Shown: positions 14,949 through 24,326 of the stretch, piece by piece | Position numbering within the stretch: position 1 is the stretch's first letter | Layout of the letters: each line of letters begins with the position of its first letter | Source of the DNA: Methanofollis sp. | GTDB taxonomy: Archaea; Halobacteriota; Methanomicrobia; Methanomicrobiales; Methanofollaceae | DNA length: 42,602 nucleotides | Direction: 5' to 3' | Assembly (NCBI GenBank): GCA_030156225.1 | Contig: JASGMW010000004.1 | Location: 1-42,602, forward strand | Notes under the pieces: model-generated | Databases searched by the model: none | What the model saw: the letters and a program-made list of their open reading frames with translations, nothing else | Told to the model about the DNA's origin: nothing | Position numbers and translations under genes: made by a program

Positions 14949-16918
14949 CACTCATCACCTCCAGAAACCTCGGTGAAGGTCCGTCTTGCCGCAAAAGGCC
15001 TGAAGGGCCGGCCCCCGCTACGGAAGAACTTCCCGAAAAACTCGACGTACTGGAGTCTGAGGGCATGGATAAATCCTCCGAGGGACTGGATTGCCAGGTT
15101 TCCCACGTGTCCGACCACTGCGAAGAGTACGGCGAGAACGACGAGGGCCGGATGGACGGCGGCGATCATCCCGGCAAGGATATTGATCATCATGGCAATT
15201 CCGCCGGTGGCGAGGGCGAGGGCGAGGATCCGTACATAACTGAGCCAGTCCCCGAGAAAACCGGTGAGTGAGAAGAAACCGAGCGGCCCTTCGTGGATCA
15301 TCAGCCCGGCGATGCCGACCGCCGCCCCGGCCCATGCGAGGGAGGTAACGGTCGGTGTGACGTCCAGCCATCCGAAAAAGGTCATGATGAGCACGGCGGC
15401 GCAGGGCTGGATGACAAACCATACTCCCTCTGAGAGGATCATCTCCCGCAGGTTTCCGGTGCGCAGGTGTTCGTAGGCGGCGATGAGCAGCCCCAGGTTG
15501 AGGTGAGCGATCCCGATCCCGAGGGCGAAGATCAGGATCGAGATCGGGTCTTTCAGCGGCTCTATGACGGCAAAGGGCACCTGCATTCCGAAGAAACGGG
15601 GGAGGAGATCGCCGAAGAACCCGTTCATCAGAAGGCCGAAGACCGTCCCGGAGACGCCGCAGGCAACGAGGACGAGGGCGAGGTCCCGCACCGTTCCAGG
15701 CGTTCTTCCGGCTCCTCTTAGAATGAGGGCGGCGAAAAGGGTGAGGATGACGCCGTAGCCGGCATCGCCGAGCATGATCCCGAAGGTGAACACGAGCACC
15801 GGAGCGAGAAAAATGGTCGGGTCGACGCTGCCGTACGCCGGCGTTCCGAAGGTGGAGGTGAGAAAGCCGAAGGGGGCGAGCCAGCGGGGGTGGTCGAAAG
15901 CGACCGGTGCAGTGTTGTCCGGCGGTTCGAAGATGCAGAAGGCGAGTCCTCCTGCCGCACGTTCGCAGACCGAGGCGACGCGTTCCGCGTCGTCCTCCCT
16001 GACCCAGCCGTGGAGCACGGTCATCTCGTTGGTGTTCCCCATGAGCCGGGCCGCCTCCTCTCGTTCTCTGAGGACGGCGAGTTCTTCGGCAAGGGCCCGC
16101 AGGGCCGGCAGGTGCGTTGCGGCGGCGTCCATGAAGTGAGCGACGATCTCCTCCCTCTCCGCCAGGAGCGCCCTGCGCTCGTCTGAAATTCGAGCAATCC
16201 CCTCTTCAGCCGTCCCCTCTGTTGTTTCAGGCACGAACTCCCTGAAGGCGAGGGGTCTGAGAGCGGCGTCGACCGCCTCCGCCGCCGCCGGATGGGCGGC
16301 AGTGAGGATGGCGGTGGGTCTCCCGCCGATCCCGCAGAGACAGAACCATGCCGAAAGATCAGGCATGAATTCGGTAAGGTGCGCCTCGATGTCCTCGCAC
16401 TCGCCCGCCGGGACAGCCCCGGCCCTGACCTGGAGGAGGGGAGAGGAGCCGATCCATGCGAGATCGATCCCGAAGGGGAGGAGAAGTCCGAGCATCTCCT
16501 CCTCTTCGGCAATGCGGTCGAGCCTCTCGGCGATCGCCGTCTCTCTTTTCTTCAGGGCGAGCACGGTGTCGATCGTCCCGTGCAGGCGCTCGACGTCCTC
16601 GAGAACCTCGTCCGCACCCCGCAGTCCGACCGTCACCTTTGACGGCGTCGCCGGGAAAAATATTCCGGCGACGGCGTTTTGTTTCGGGAGAACAAACTCG
16701 ACAGCCTCGATGCACCGCTCAAGGCGTACGCGCGCCTCCGCAATCGCCGGCGTACGCGCAGACTGCGTATGGGGACCGATGAGCGCCTGCAGCCCCTCCA
16801 CATCGTCGACCGCGTCCAGTTCGACGGCCCCGGCCTCCTGCAGGAGGGCGATACACGACTCGTACCTGCTCCTGTGCACTCCTACGGTCAGCTTACGCAT
16901 CCGTGCCGGTCTCAGCAT
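14948..16918 (-). CDS. atpI: A-type ATP synthase subunit I (subunit a, ion channel)
   Basis: This 656-aa protein has a soluble N-terminal half (residues 1-340, with coiled-coil segments near 100-135 and 240-290) and about eight membrane helices in the C-terminal half. FTFGIMLGDAGYGVILTL, FGLLMNGFFGD and GDWLSYVRILALALATGGIAMMIN are conserved. The Arg of SYVRILALA is the channel arginine that faces the K-ring glutamates, and a second Arg is in HALRLQYVEFFGKFF. ATG 16918 gives MLRPARMRK, the family start (ML.P..M.K); it lies 26 bases inside the subunit H gene. ATG 16900 is less family-like. Confidence 0.95.
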   Translation of the reverse strand: MLRPARMRKLTVGVHRSRYESCIALLQEAGAVELDAVDDVEGLQALIGPHTQSARTPAIAEARVRLERCIEAVEFVLPKQNAVAGIFFPATPSKVTVGLRGADEVLEDVERLHGTIDTVLALKKRETAIAERLDRIAEEEEMLGLLLPFGIDLAWIGSSPLLQVRAGAVPAGECEDIEAHLTEFMPDLSAWFCLCGIGGRPTAILTAAHPAAAEAVDAALRPLAFREFVPETTEGTAEEGIARISDERRALLAEREEIVAHFMDAAATHLPALRALAEELAVLREREEAARLMGNTNEMTVLHGWVREDDAERVASVCERAAGGLAFCIFEPPDNTAPVAFDHPRWLAPFGFLTSTFGTPAYGSVDPTIFLAPVLVFTFGIMLGDAGYGVILTLFAALILRGAGRTPGTVRDLALVLVACGVSGTVFGLLMNGFFGDLLPRFFGMQVPFAVIEPLKDPISILIFALGIGIAHLNLGLLIAAYEHLRTGNLREMILSEGVWFVIQPCAAVLIMTFFGWLDVTPTVTSLAWAGAAVGIAGLMIHEGPLGFFSLTGFLGDWLSYVRILALALATGGIAMMINILAGMIAAVHPALVVLAVLFAVVGHVGNLAIQSLGGFIHALRLQYVEFFGKFFRSGGRPFRPFAARRTFTEVSGGDE

Positions 16919-17228
16919 CGCCGGTCACCTCCCGCATCAGAAACGCGACGGCGGGGTTGAGGCGCCCGGCCGCCGCCCTTGTGATCCGCGTCGCCTCTTC
17001 CTCTGCCTCGTCCCTGATGCGCTCCGCCTCCTCCTCTGCCCCGGCAAGGGCGGCAGCGACGATCGCGGCCGCTTCGGCCTCGGCCAGGCGGCGCTCTGCA
17101 GCAGCTGCCTCCGCCGCCCGCTCGCGTGCCTGTTCGAGCCTGACCCCGGTCTCTTCCCGTGCCCGCGCAATCCGTGCAAACGCCTCCTCTTCGGCCCGCT
17201 TCACGAGTTCGATCTCAGGAAAAGACAT
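16893..17228 (-). CDS. atpH: A-type ATP synthase subunit H (peripheral stalk coiled coil)
   Basis: This 111-aa, almost entirely helical protein is rich in Ala, Glu and Arg (for example AEAEAAAIVAAALAGAEEEAERI), as expected for subunit H, the partner of subunit E in the stator. It is the first gene of the operon, as ahaH is in Methanosarcina. ATG 17228 is followed by the SFPEIELVKRAEEEA pattern typical of the family start. Confidence 0.9.
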   Translation of the reverse strand: MSFPEIELVKRAEEEAFARIARAREETGVRLEQARERAAEAAAAERRLAEAEAAAIVAAALAGAEEEAERIRDEAEEEATRITRAAAGRLNPAVAFLMREVTGDAETGTDA

Positions 17229-17261
17229 TCCAGTACCACCAGAATGAGCCTCATCTTTCAG

Positions 17262-17276
17262 GCGATTTATTTTTTT
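17262..17276 (-). promoter_or_regulatory. Promoter of the ATP synthase operon
   Basis: The minus strand reads GAGGAAAAAAATAAATCGCC, with a purine-rich BRE-like part and an ATAAAT TATA core centred near 17268. Transcription would start near 17242, giving a leader of about 14 bases before ATG 17228. It is the only promoter candidate for the ten-gene operon. Confidence 0.55.
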
Positions 17277-17328
17277 CCTCTCGACCCGGTGTCAGCACAA
17301 TGACGACGATGTGTCTGTAAGATCAGCA

Positions 17329-17340
17329 ATGTATATACAT
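17329..17340 (+). promoter_or_regulatory. trp operon promoter: TATA box within a 12-bp palindrome
   Basis: ATGTATATACAT is a perfect palindrome with the TATA core at its middle, centred 27 bases before ATG 17362, so the first mRNA is probably leaderless. A repressor bound to the palindrome would block TBP directly. The half-site TGTA recalls the TGTACA box of the TrpY repressor in Methanothermobacter, but no TrpY gene is in the window. Confidence 0.6.
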
Positions 17341-17361
17341 GTTCAATGTAGATGGTATGGC

Positions 17362-18720
17362 ATGCAGACCAAGATCCTCCTCGACGAGGATGCAATCCCG
17401 AAGGCGTGGTACAACATCCAGGCCGATCTGCCGTCGCCTCTTGACCCGCCGCTCCATCCCGGAACAGGAAAACCGGTGGTGCCCGGAGATCTTGCTCATA
17501 TCTTCCCCATGGAGTTGATCAGGCAGGAGATGAGCACGCAGCGTTCGATCCCCATACCCGAAGAGGTGCGGGAGATCCTCAGTCTCTGGAGGCCGAGCCC
17601 GTTGTACCGGGCGAAAAGGCTCGAACAGCACCTCAAAACGCCGGCACGGATCTACTTCAAATGGGAAGGCGTCTCTCCGCCGGGCAGCCACAAGCCCAAC
17701 ACCGCCGTCCCTCAGGCCTACTACAACATGAAGGCCGGTGTGGAGCGTCTTTCCACCGAGACCGGAGCCGGGCAGTGGGGTTCATCCCTTGCATTCGCCA
17801 CCGCCCTCTTCGACATGGACTGCACCGTGTACATGGTCAGATCGAGTTACGACCAGAAACCGTACAGGAAGAGCATGATGCAGGTCTACGGCGCCGACTG
17901 CTTCCCCTCGCCGAGTCCGCGGACTGCCACGGGGCGAAAGGTGCTGGAGGAGCATCCCGACACTCCAGGCTCCCTCGGCATCGCCATTTCCGAGGCAGTG
18001 GAGGATGCCGCGGGTCGGTCCGATACCAACTACGCCCTCGGCTCGGTGCTCAACCATGTGTGCCTCCACCAGACGATCATCGGTCTTGAGGCCCGCGAGC
18101 AGCTCGCCATGGTCGACGCATATCCGGACACCATCATCGGCTGCGTCGGCGGGGGCTCAAACTTTTCAGGGATCGCCTTCCCCTTTGCCGGGGAGAAGAT
18201 CAAAGGAACGCACCCGGAGACCGAGATCATCGGCGTCGAGCCCTCTGCCTGTCCCACGATGACGAAAGGGCCCTATGCCTACGATTTCGGGGACGTGGCC
18301 GGCCTGACGCCGCTCATGCGGATGTTCACCCTCGGCCACGACTTCGTGCCGCCGGCGATCCATGCGGGCGGTCTGCGGTATCACGGGGTTTCTCCCATTC
18401 TGGCGAGGCTCATCCACGACGGCGTGGCCGGCGCCGTCTCCTACCACCAGAACGAGGTCTTCGAGGCCGCCGTCACCTTTGCGCGGACAGAGGGTATCAT
18501 CGTCGCCCCGGAGTCGGCCCATGCCGTCAAAGCCGCGATCGACGTCGCTCTTGAGTGCCGGCGGACCGGAGAAGAGAAAGTGATCCTCTTCAACAACTCG
18601 GGCCACGGCAACTTCGATTTTTCGAGTTACGAGGCATACTTCGCAGGGCAACTCCCTGATTACGAGTACCCTGCCGACCTGATCAGGGAGTCCCTCTCGC
18701 ATCTACCGAAGGTGAGGTGA
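17362..18720 (+). CDS. trpB2: Tryptophan synthase beta-like protein TrpB2
   Basis: This 452-aa PLP enzyme is of the TrpB2 branch. It has the lysine motif [34 protein letters not shown], and the phosphate-binding loop [15 protein letters not shown]. It also has the TrpB2-specific long N-terminus ([26 protein letters not shown]) and the C-terminal [10 protein letters not shown]. TrpB2 makes tryptophan from indole and serine, usually without the alpha subunit, and may salvage free indole. ATG 17362 was chosen over 17311 because the TATA box is 27 bases before it. It is first in the trp operon, 10 bases before trpE, and a second, standard trpB lies at the operon's end. Confidence 0.92.
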   Translation: MQTKILLDEDAIPKAWYNIQADLPSPLDPPLHPGTGKPVVPGDLAHIFPMELIRQEMSTQRSIPIPEEVREILSLWRPSPLYRAKRLEQHLKTPARIYFKWEGVSPPGSHKPNTAVPQAYYNMKAGVERLSTETGAGQWGSSLAFATALFDMDCTVYMVRSSYDQKPYRKSMMQVYGADCFPSPSPRTATGRKVLEEHPDTPGSLGIAISEAVEDAAGRSDTNYALGSVLNHVCLHQTIIGLEAREQLAMVDAYPDTIIGCVGGGSNFSGIAFPFAGEKIKGTHPETEIIGVEPSACPTMTKGPYAYDFGDVAGLTPLMRMFTLGHDFVPPAIHAGGLRYHGVSPILARLIHDGVAGAVSYHQNEVFEAAVTFARTEGIIVAPESAHAVKAAIDVALECRRTGEEKVILFNNSGHGNFDFSSYEAYFAGQLPDYEYPADLIRESLSHLPKVR

Positions 18721-18730
18721 TGCCGGTGGA

Positions 18731-20242
18731 ATGGAGACAGTATTGTCGATAACGCCATCGCATGAGGAATATTCTGCGCTGGCGGAGCGCCGGGACGGTC
18801 CCCTGATCGTCCCCTTCTGCCGTGAAATTCCCACCCCCCTTGCGTCGCCTCCGCGTCTCTACGCGGGGCTCTGTAAGGGGCAGGGGTTTCTTCTGGAATC
18901 GATGGAAGGGAGCGAGCGGACCGCACGCTACTCGGTGATCGGGATCGATCCCGTGCTCTCTCTTTCGTTCGGTGAAGAGGATACCATCTGCGGGGACGAG
19001 CGTTATGTCTCGGTCGTCCGTTCACCGGAAGGAGCGACTCCTCTGGAGAAGATGCGCTCGATTCTGAAGAGATTCTCACCGCTTCCGATCCCCGTGCCCA
19101 GGTACGCCTGCAGCTTCGTTGGCTACTTTGCCTACGACCTTGTCCACGATCTCTATCCGCAGGTCGAACGCAGCCGCGCCGGGGATCCCCGCCCTCCTGC
19201 GGTCAGGAGCATGCTCGCACGCGACTGCGTCGTCTTCGATCATCAGGCAGGGAAGGTGTCCATTGTCTCGGCTGCCCTTCTGACGGACGGTTCCGATCCG
19301 GCCGACGTGTACAGGGAGAGCATGGCGAGAATAGAACAAATTGCAGCAAAACTCGCCGCACCCGACGACCCCCCCTCTCTGCCGATCGTCCCCGAACCCG
19401 GGGTGGGCACCGTCTTTTCGTCCTCGATGACCCCGGACGAGTACGGGGCTGCGGTCCTGCGGGTGAAAGAGGAGATCGCCGCCGGCGAGATCTTCCAGGG
19501 CGTCGTCTCGCGGCGGATCGAGTGCGCGTACCCGGGCGACCCGTTTGCAATCTACACCGCCCTCAGGGCGATGAACCCCGGGCCGTACATGTACTATCTC
19601 GACTTCGGGGACGTGCGGATCGCCGGCGCAAGCCCTGAAATGCTCGTCCGGGTCGAGAAGGGAACTGTCACCACGGTGCCGATCGCGGGCACGCGGCCGA
19701 GAGGGGGGACGCCCGAAGAAGACGAACGTCTGGGGCGCGAACTCCTCGCCGACGAGAAGGAGCGGGCCGAACACACGATGCTCGTGGACCTTGCGAGAAA
19801 CGATCTCGGCCGGGTCTGCCGGTACGGCTCGGTCCGGCTTGCCGGGTTCATGGACGTTGAGAAGTATTCCCATGTCCAGCATCTCGTCTCGGTCGTCGAA
19901 GGAGCGCTGGACGATCGTTGCGACTGTTTCGATGCCTTTTCCTCCTGTTTCCCGGCAGGAACGGTATCGGGCGCCCCGAAGATCAGGGCGATGCAGATCA
20001 TCGAGGCCGTAGAACCGACGTCCCGCGGCATCTACGCCGGTGCGGTCGGGTCCGTGGGCTTTGACCGGAGCCTGGAGTGCGCCATCGCGATCAGGACGGT
20101 GGTCGTGGAGGGCGGTGTCGCCTCGGTCCAGGCCGGCGCCGGGATCGTCGCCGACTCGGTTCCTGAAAACGAATGGGAAGAGACGGAAAACAAGGCCCTG
20201 GCCATGCTCAGGGCGATAGAGATCGGGAGGCGATCTCCATGA
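18731..20242 (+). CDS. trpE: Anthranilate synthase component I
   Basis: This 503-aa chorismate-binding enzyme makes anthranilate from chorismate and ammonia. Motifs include LLES in the tryptophan feedback pocket (GFLLESMEGSERTARYSVIG), AGASPEMLVRV, PIAGTRPRGGTPEEDERL, DLARNDLGRV, and the chorismate/Mg motif FPAGTVSGAPKIRAMQII. The LLES element suggests feedback inhibition by tryptophan. The ATG follows a GGTGA-type site, and the stop overlaps the trpG ATG by ATGA. Confidence 0.97.
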   Translation: METVLSITPSHEEYSALAERRDGPLIVPFCREIPTPLASPPRLYAGLCKGQGFLLESMEGSERTARYSVIGIDPVLSLSFGEEDTICGDERYVSVVRSPEGATPLEKMRSILKRFSPLPIPVPRYACSFVGYFAYDLVHDLYPQVERSRAGDPRPPAVRSMLARDCVVFDHQAGKVSIVSAALLTDGSDPADVYRESMARIEQIAAKLAAPDDPPSLPIVPEPGVGTVFSSSMTPDEYGAAVLRVKEEIAAGEIFQGVVSRRIECAYPGDPFAIYTALRAMNPGPYMYYLDFGDVRIAGASPEMLVRVEKGTVTTVPIAGTRPRGGTPEEDERLGRELLADEKERAEHTMLVDLARNDLGRVCRYGSVRLAGFMDVEKYSHVQHLVSVVEGALDDRCDCFDAFSSCFPAGTVSGAPKIRAMQIIEAVEPTSRGIYAGAVGSVGFDRSLECAIAIRTVVVEGGVASVQAGAGIVADSVPENEWEETENKALAMLRAIEIGRRSP

Positions 20243-20817
20243 ACGTCATGATCATCGACTGTTACGACAGTTTCACGTTCAACCTCTTCCAGCAGGTGGG
20301 CATGCTCGGCGGAGACCCGGTCGTCGTGAAAAACGACGCGTCGGCATCGGTGCTCCGCGAGATCGAATGCGACCGGATCATCCTCTCGCCCGGCCCGGGC
20401 ACTCCCGAGGAGTCGGGCCTCTGCCTCGAGGCGCTCGGGACGGTATGCAGGGAGATCCCGACGCTCGGGGTCTGCCTGGGCCACCAGGCGATCTGCACCG
20501 CCTTCGGGGGCCGGGTCGTGCGGGCCGGTCGCCTGATGCACGGCAAGACCTCGCGGATCCAGCACGACGGCCGCGGCATCTTCCTGGGCGTCGAGAACCC
20601 TCTCACCGCGACGCGGTATCACTCCCTGGTCGCGGACCCGGCGAGTCTGCCCGACTCGCTCGAAGTCACGGCGACGAGCCTCGACGACGGTTACGTGATG
20701 GGCCTGCGTCATCTGGACTATCCTGTAGAAGGGATCCAGTTCCACCCCGAAAGCATCCTCTCCCCGGAGGGGAACCGGATCATCGCGAATTTCCTCTCTG
20801 GCAGGGGGTGCGCCTGA
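20239..20817 (+). CDS. trpG: Anthranilate synthase component II (glutamine amidotransferase)
   Basis: This 192-aa class I amidotransferase supplies ammonia to TrpE. The nucleophile Cys is in LGVCLGHQAICTAFGG (about residue 77), the catalytic His and Glu are in GIQFHPESIL, and MHGKTSRIQHDGRGIF is the trpG/pabA signature. The start MNVMIIDCYDSFTFNL at 20239 overlaps the trpE stop, and the stop overlaps the trpD start (TGATG). It could also serve para-aminobenzoate synthesis, but the context favours tryptophan. Confidence 0.95.
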   Translation: MNVMIIDCYDSFTFNLFQQVGMLGGDPVVVKNDASASVLREIECDRIILSPGPGTPEESGLCLEALGTVCREIPTLGVCLGHQAICTAFGGRVVRAGRLMHGKTSRIQHDGRGIFLGVENPLTATRYHSLVADPASLPDSLEVTATSLDDGYVMGLRHLDYPVEGIQFHPESILSPEGNRIIANFLSGRGCA

Positions 20818-21833
20818 TGATTGCCGACGCCGTCATGAAGCTGGTGGAGCGCCGCGACCTCACGGCCGGCGAGGCCGGGGCGGTCATGCGCGAGATCCTC
20901 AGCGGCAGCGCGACCCAGGCGCAGATCGGGAGTTTTCTTACGGCGATGCGGATGAAAGGGGAGACAGTGCCCGAGATCGCAGGCTGCGTGCAGGCGATGC
21001 GCGAGGCCTCGGTCTCCATCGCTCCCGGGGCCGCCTCCCCTCTCGTCGACACCTGCGGCACCGGCGGCGACCTGACCGGCACCTTCAACATCAGCACCAT
21101 CGCCGCGTTCGTCGCGGCCGGTGCCGGGGTGCCGGTCGTCAAACACGGCAACAGGGGCGTTTCGAGCGGGTGCGGTTCGGCCGACGTGCTTGCGGCGCTC
21201 GGCGTCGGCATCGACCTCCCGCCGGCGCGGGCGCAGGCGGTCCTGGAGGAGATCGGGATCGTGTTCCTGTACGCTCCCACCTATCACCCGGCCCTCCGCC
21301 TGGCCGCCGGGCCGCGGCGAGAGATCGGGATCAGGACGATCTTCAACCTGCTCGGCCCGCTCGCAAACCCTGCCGGGGCGCAGGCGCAGCTCGTCGGGGT
21401 GTACGCCCCCGAACTCGTGACGACGGTGGCGGGCGTCCTGCGCGATGTGGGCGTGGCGCGGGCGATGGCCGTCCACGGCAGCGGACTCGACGAGATCAGC
21501 ACCACGGGACCGACGAACGTCGCCGAACTGAAGGACGGGACGATCCTGACCTACGAGATCAGGTGCGAGGACTTTGGGTTTCGCCAGGCCGCCCTGCACG
21601 ATCTGAAGGGGGGGAACGTCGCCGAAAATGCGGCGATCGCCAGGAGCGTCCTGGGCGGGGCGGCGGGCGCCGCCCGCGAGATCGTCCTCCTCAACGCCGC
21701 GGCGGCGATATACCTGGGGGGAAAGAGCCTGACGGTTGCGGACGGCGTCCGCGTTGCGGAGCGTTCGATCGACTCGGGGCGTGCGCTCGAAAAACTTGAA
21801 TCGCTGGTAACGGCGACCGGAGGCGCCGTATGA
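20817..21833 (+). CDS. trpD: Anthranilate phosphoribosyltransferase
   Basis: This 338-aa enzyme joins anthranilate and PRPP. It shows DTCGTGGDLTGTFNISTIAAF (PRPP loop), VVKHGNRGVSSGCGSADVLAALG, FLYAPTYHPAL, and RTIFNLLGPLANPA. In the family the KHGNRAVSSKSGSAD motif normally has Ala and Lys-Ser where this one has Gly and Gly-Cys, a small variation next to the anthranilate site. ATG 20817 overlaps the trpG stop, and the frame's upstream extension is a trpG shadow. Confidence 0.95.
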   Translation: MIADAVMKLVERRDLTAGEAGAVMREILSGSATQAQIGSFLTAMRMKGETVPEIAGCVQAMREASVSIAPGAASPLVDTCGTGGDLTGTFNISTIAAFVAAGAGVPVVKHGNRGVSSGCGSADVLAALGVGIDLPPARAQAVLEEIGIVFLYAPTYHPALRLAAGPRREIGIRTIFNLLGPLANPAGAQAQLVGVYAPELVTTVAGVLRDVGVARAMAVHGSGLDEISTTGPTNVAELKDGTILTYEIRCEDFGFRQAALHDLKGGNVAENAAIARSVLGGAAGAAREIVLLNAAAAIYLGGKSLTVADGVRVAERSIDSGRALEKLESLVTATGGAV

Positions 21834-22594
21834 TCCTGGACGAGATCGTCGCCCGCACCCGCTACCGCGTCGCCGCGCTGGGAACGGCAGAGGAAATGGA
21901 CCCCGGCTCTCCGAACAGGGTTCGCAGGAGCCTTTCAGAGGCGATCAGATCGGCAGGCGAGCGGAACGCGATCATCGCCGAGGTGAAGTACGCTTCCCCC
22001 TCGCGGGGTGCGATCCGGCGTTCCGAACCCCCGGAAATACTTGCCGGGAAACTGATCGACGGGGGCTGCATCGCCCTCTCGGTCCTGACCGAGCCCTTCT
22101 TTTTCGGCGGGAGCACCGAGAACGTCCGGAGAATCAGGCCGGTCTCAGACGTCCCGATCCTCAGGAAGGATTTCATCGTCGACGAGCGGCAGCTCTACGA
22201 GACGGCCGCCCTGGGCGCCGACGCCGTCCTCCTGATCGCCGGCGTGCTCGGGCCGGATCTCGGAACATTCGTCGACCTCTCCCGCGACCTCGGACTCGAA
22301 CCGCTCGTCGAGGTCCACACGCGCGCCGATGTAGAGACGGCGCTCGCCACAGAGGCCGGATTGATCGGGATCAACAACCGCGACCTCGCCACGATGACGA
22401 TCAATCTGAACACCACCATGCACCTCTCGGCCCTGTTTGCAGGGGAGGACCGGCTCGTGGTCTCGGAGAGCGGGGTCATCTGGCCCTGCGATATCAGGAT
22501 GCTGAAACGGTACTGCGATGCCTTCCTGATCGGCTCCTCGGTCATGGGATCGGGCGACCCGGCACGGAGGCTCGGGAGGCTGGTATGCGCCTGA
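21830..22594 (+). CDS. trpC: Indole-3-glycerol phosphate synthase
   Basis: This 254-aa TIM barrel carries the catalytic residues of the family: E and K in IIAEVKYASPSRGAIR, K in VPILRKDFIVDERQLYE, E in LEPLVEVHTRAD, N in IGINNRDL, and the ES pair in VVSESGV. It closes the indole ring from CdRP with loss of CO2. The N-terminal helix is short but present. It overlaps trpD by four bases and trpF by ten. Confidence 0.95.
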   Translation: MILDEIVARTRYRVAALGTAEEMDPGSPNRVRRSLSEAIRSAGERNAIIAEVKYASPSRGAIRRSEPPEILAGKLIDGGCIALSVLTEPFFFGGSTENVRRIRPVSDVPILRKDFIVDERQLYETAALGADAVLLIAGVLGPDLGTFVDLSRDLGLEPLVEVHTRADVETALATEAGLIGINNRDLATMTINLNTTMHLSALFAGEDRLVVSESGVIWPCDIRMLKRYCDAFLIGSSVMGSGDPARRLGRLVCA

Positions 22595-23157
22595 AGATCT
22601 GCGGGATCACGCGTGTCGCAGACGCCCTCGCTGCGGAGGCGGCCGGGGCGGATGCGGTGGGGGTCGTCATGTTCTCGGATTCCCCCAGATCGGTCGCCCC
22701 GGCTGAGGCGGCCGCGATCTTCTCTGCTCTCGGCCCCTTCATCGGCCGGGTCTGCGTCTCGACCACCGACGATCCGGCCGACCTCGCCGGCATGCTCGCC
22801 CTCGGGCCGACCGCCGTGCAGCTCTATCACGACCTCGACGTGCCCGCGGGGGTGCGGACGATCAGGGGGATCGGTGACGGCCGCGTCCCGGCGGGCAGGT
22901 TCGACGCCCTTCTCCTCGACGCGAGCATGGGCGCTGGAACGCAGTACGATCTCCGGGAAGCGCAGGCGCTGGTGCGGACCTCGCCGGTCCCGGTCATTCT
23001 TTCCGGCGGGCTGAACCCGGAAAACATCGGAACAGCGCTTGCGGCGGTCGAACCGTACGCCGCAGACGTCTCATCCGGTGTCGAGGACAGCCCCGGCATA
23101 AAAAACGTTGATAAAATGAAGGCATGTATCATGACGTGCAGGGGGCTCACCAGATGA
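22585..23157 (+). CDS. trpF: Phosphoribosylanthranilate isomerase
   Basis: This 190-aa TIM barrel has the general-base Cys in [12 protein letters not shown], the general-acid Asp in [10 protein letters not shown], and the phosphate loop [12 protein letters not shown]. It converts PRA to Cd[13 protein letters not shown] stands where most TrpF have AVQLHG. It is slightly shorter than typical (about 200-210). It lies inside the trp gene chain with overlapping ends, which confirms the role. Confidence 0.93.
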   Translation: MRLKICGITRVADALAAEAAGADAVGVVMFSDSPRSVAPAEAAAIFSALGPFIGRVCVSTTDDPADLAGMLALGPTAVQLYHDLDVPAGVRTIRGIGDGRVPAGRFDALLLDASMGAGTQYDLREAQALVRTSPVPVILSGGLNPENIGTALAAVEPYAADVSSGVEDSPGIKNVDKMKACIMTCRGLTR

Positions 23158-24326
23158 GCCCGGGATATTTCGGTGCATTCGGCGGGCAGTTCGTGCCCGA
23201 GACATTGATGGCGCCTCTCCGGGAGCTGGCGTCGGCGTACGAGACGGCGAAGACGGATCCGGTCTTTCAAAAGGAGTTGCAGGGGTACCTCTCGGAGTTT
23301 GCCGGCAGGCCGACCCCGCTCACCTTCTGCCGGAACCTCTCCGCCGATCTGGGGTGCCGGCTCTACCTGAAGCGCGAGGATCTCCTCCACGGCGGGGCGC
23401 ACAAGACCAACAATGCCCTGGGGCAGGCCCTCCTTGCGAAGTATATGGGAAAGACGCGGCTCATCGCCGAGACCGGCGCCGGGCAGCACGGCGTCGCCAC
23501 GGCGATCGCCGGGGCGGTCCTCGGCATCCCGGTCGAGGTCTACATGGGGGAGGTCGACATGGCGCGGCAGCGCCTGAACGTCTTCAGGATGGAACTGCTG
23601 GGGGCGCGGGTGATCCCGGTGAAGACCGGGCAGAAGACCCTGAAGGACGCCGTCAACGAGGCCCTCAGGGACTGGGTGGCCAACGCCGGGGAGACCCACT
23701 ACTGCCTGGGTTCGGTGGTCGGCCCGCACCCGTATCCGACGATCGTCAGGGACTTCCAGCGCGTCATCGGGGAGGAGACGAGGGCGCAGATCCTGCACGC
23801 CGAAGGACGTCTGCCCGACGCCGTTATTGCGTGCGTCGGCGGCGGATCGAACGCCATCGGGATCTTCCACCCGTTTTTGAACGACGATGTCAGGCTGATC
23901 GGGGTCGAGGCCGGCGGGCGGGGCCTTGAGACGGGCGAGCATGGGGCCACCCTCTGCGCCGGCACGAAGGGGGTGCTGCACGGGGCGCTCTCCTATCTCC
24001 TGCAGGACGCCGACGGCCAGATCCTGGAGACCCATTCGGTCTCGGCCGGCCTCGACTACCCGGGCGTCGGCCCGGAGCACGGGATGCTGAAAGACGCGGG
24101 CCGGGTCGAGTATACGGCCGTCACCGACGACGAGGCCCTGGAGGCGTTCTCCCTCCTCTCGCGGCGCGAGGGGATCGTGCCGGCGCTGGAGTCCTCGCAC
24201 GCGGTGGCGCAGGCGGTGAAGGCGGCGGAGGAGATGGACCCGGACGACGTGCTCGTCGTCAACCTCTCGGGCCGGGGGGACAAGGACGTCGAACAGGTGG
24301 CGGCGCTCGGGAGGTTCGGGCCATGA
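23154..24326 (+). CDS. trpB: Tryptophan synthase beta chain (TrpB1)
   Basis: This 390-aa standard beta subunit has PLP lysine motif [21 protein letters not shown], the catalytic-Glu segment [14 protein letters not shown], the GVEAGG loop and [15 protein letters not shown]. It ends with the [10 protein letters not shown] serine motif. It joins indole channelled from TrpA to serine. ATG 23154 overlaps the trpF stop, and its stop overlaps trpA, the usual trpBA coupling. Confidence 0.97.
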   Translation: MSPGYFGAFGGQFVPETLMAPLRELASAYETAKTDPVFQKELQGYLSEFAGRPTPLTFCRNLSADLGCRLYLKREDLLHGGAHKTNNALGQALLAKYMGKTRLIAETGAGQHGVATAIAGAVLGIPVEVYMGEVDMARQRLNVFRMELLGARVIPVKTGQKTLKDAVNEALRDWVANAGETHYCLGSVVGPHPYPTIVRDFQRVIGEETRAQILHAEGRLPDAVIACVGGGSNAIGIFHPFLNDDVRLIGVEAGGRGLETGEHGATLCAGTKGVLHGALSYLLQDADGQILETHSVSAGLDYPGVGPEHGMLKDAGRVEYTAVTDDEALEAFSLLSRREGIVPALESSHAVAQAVKAAEEMDPDDVLVVNLSGRGDKDVEQVAALGRFGP

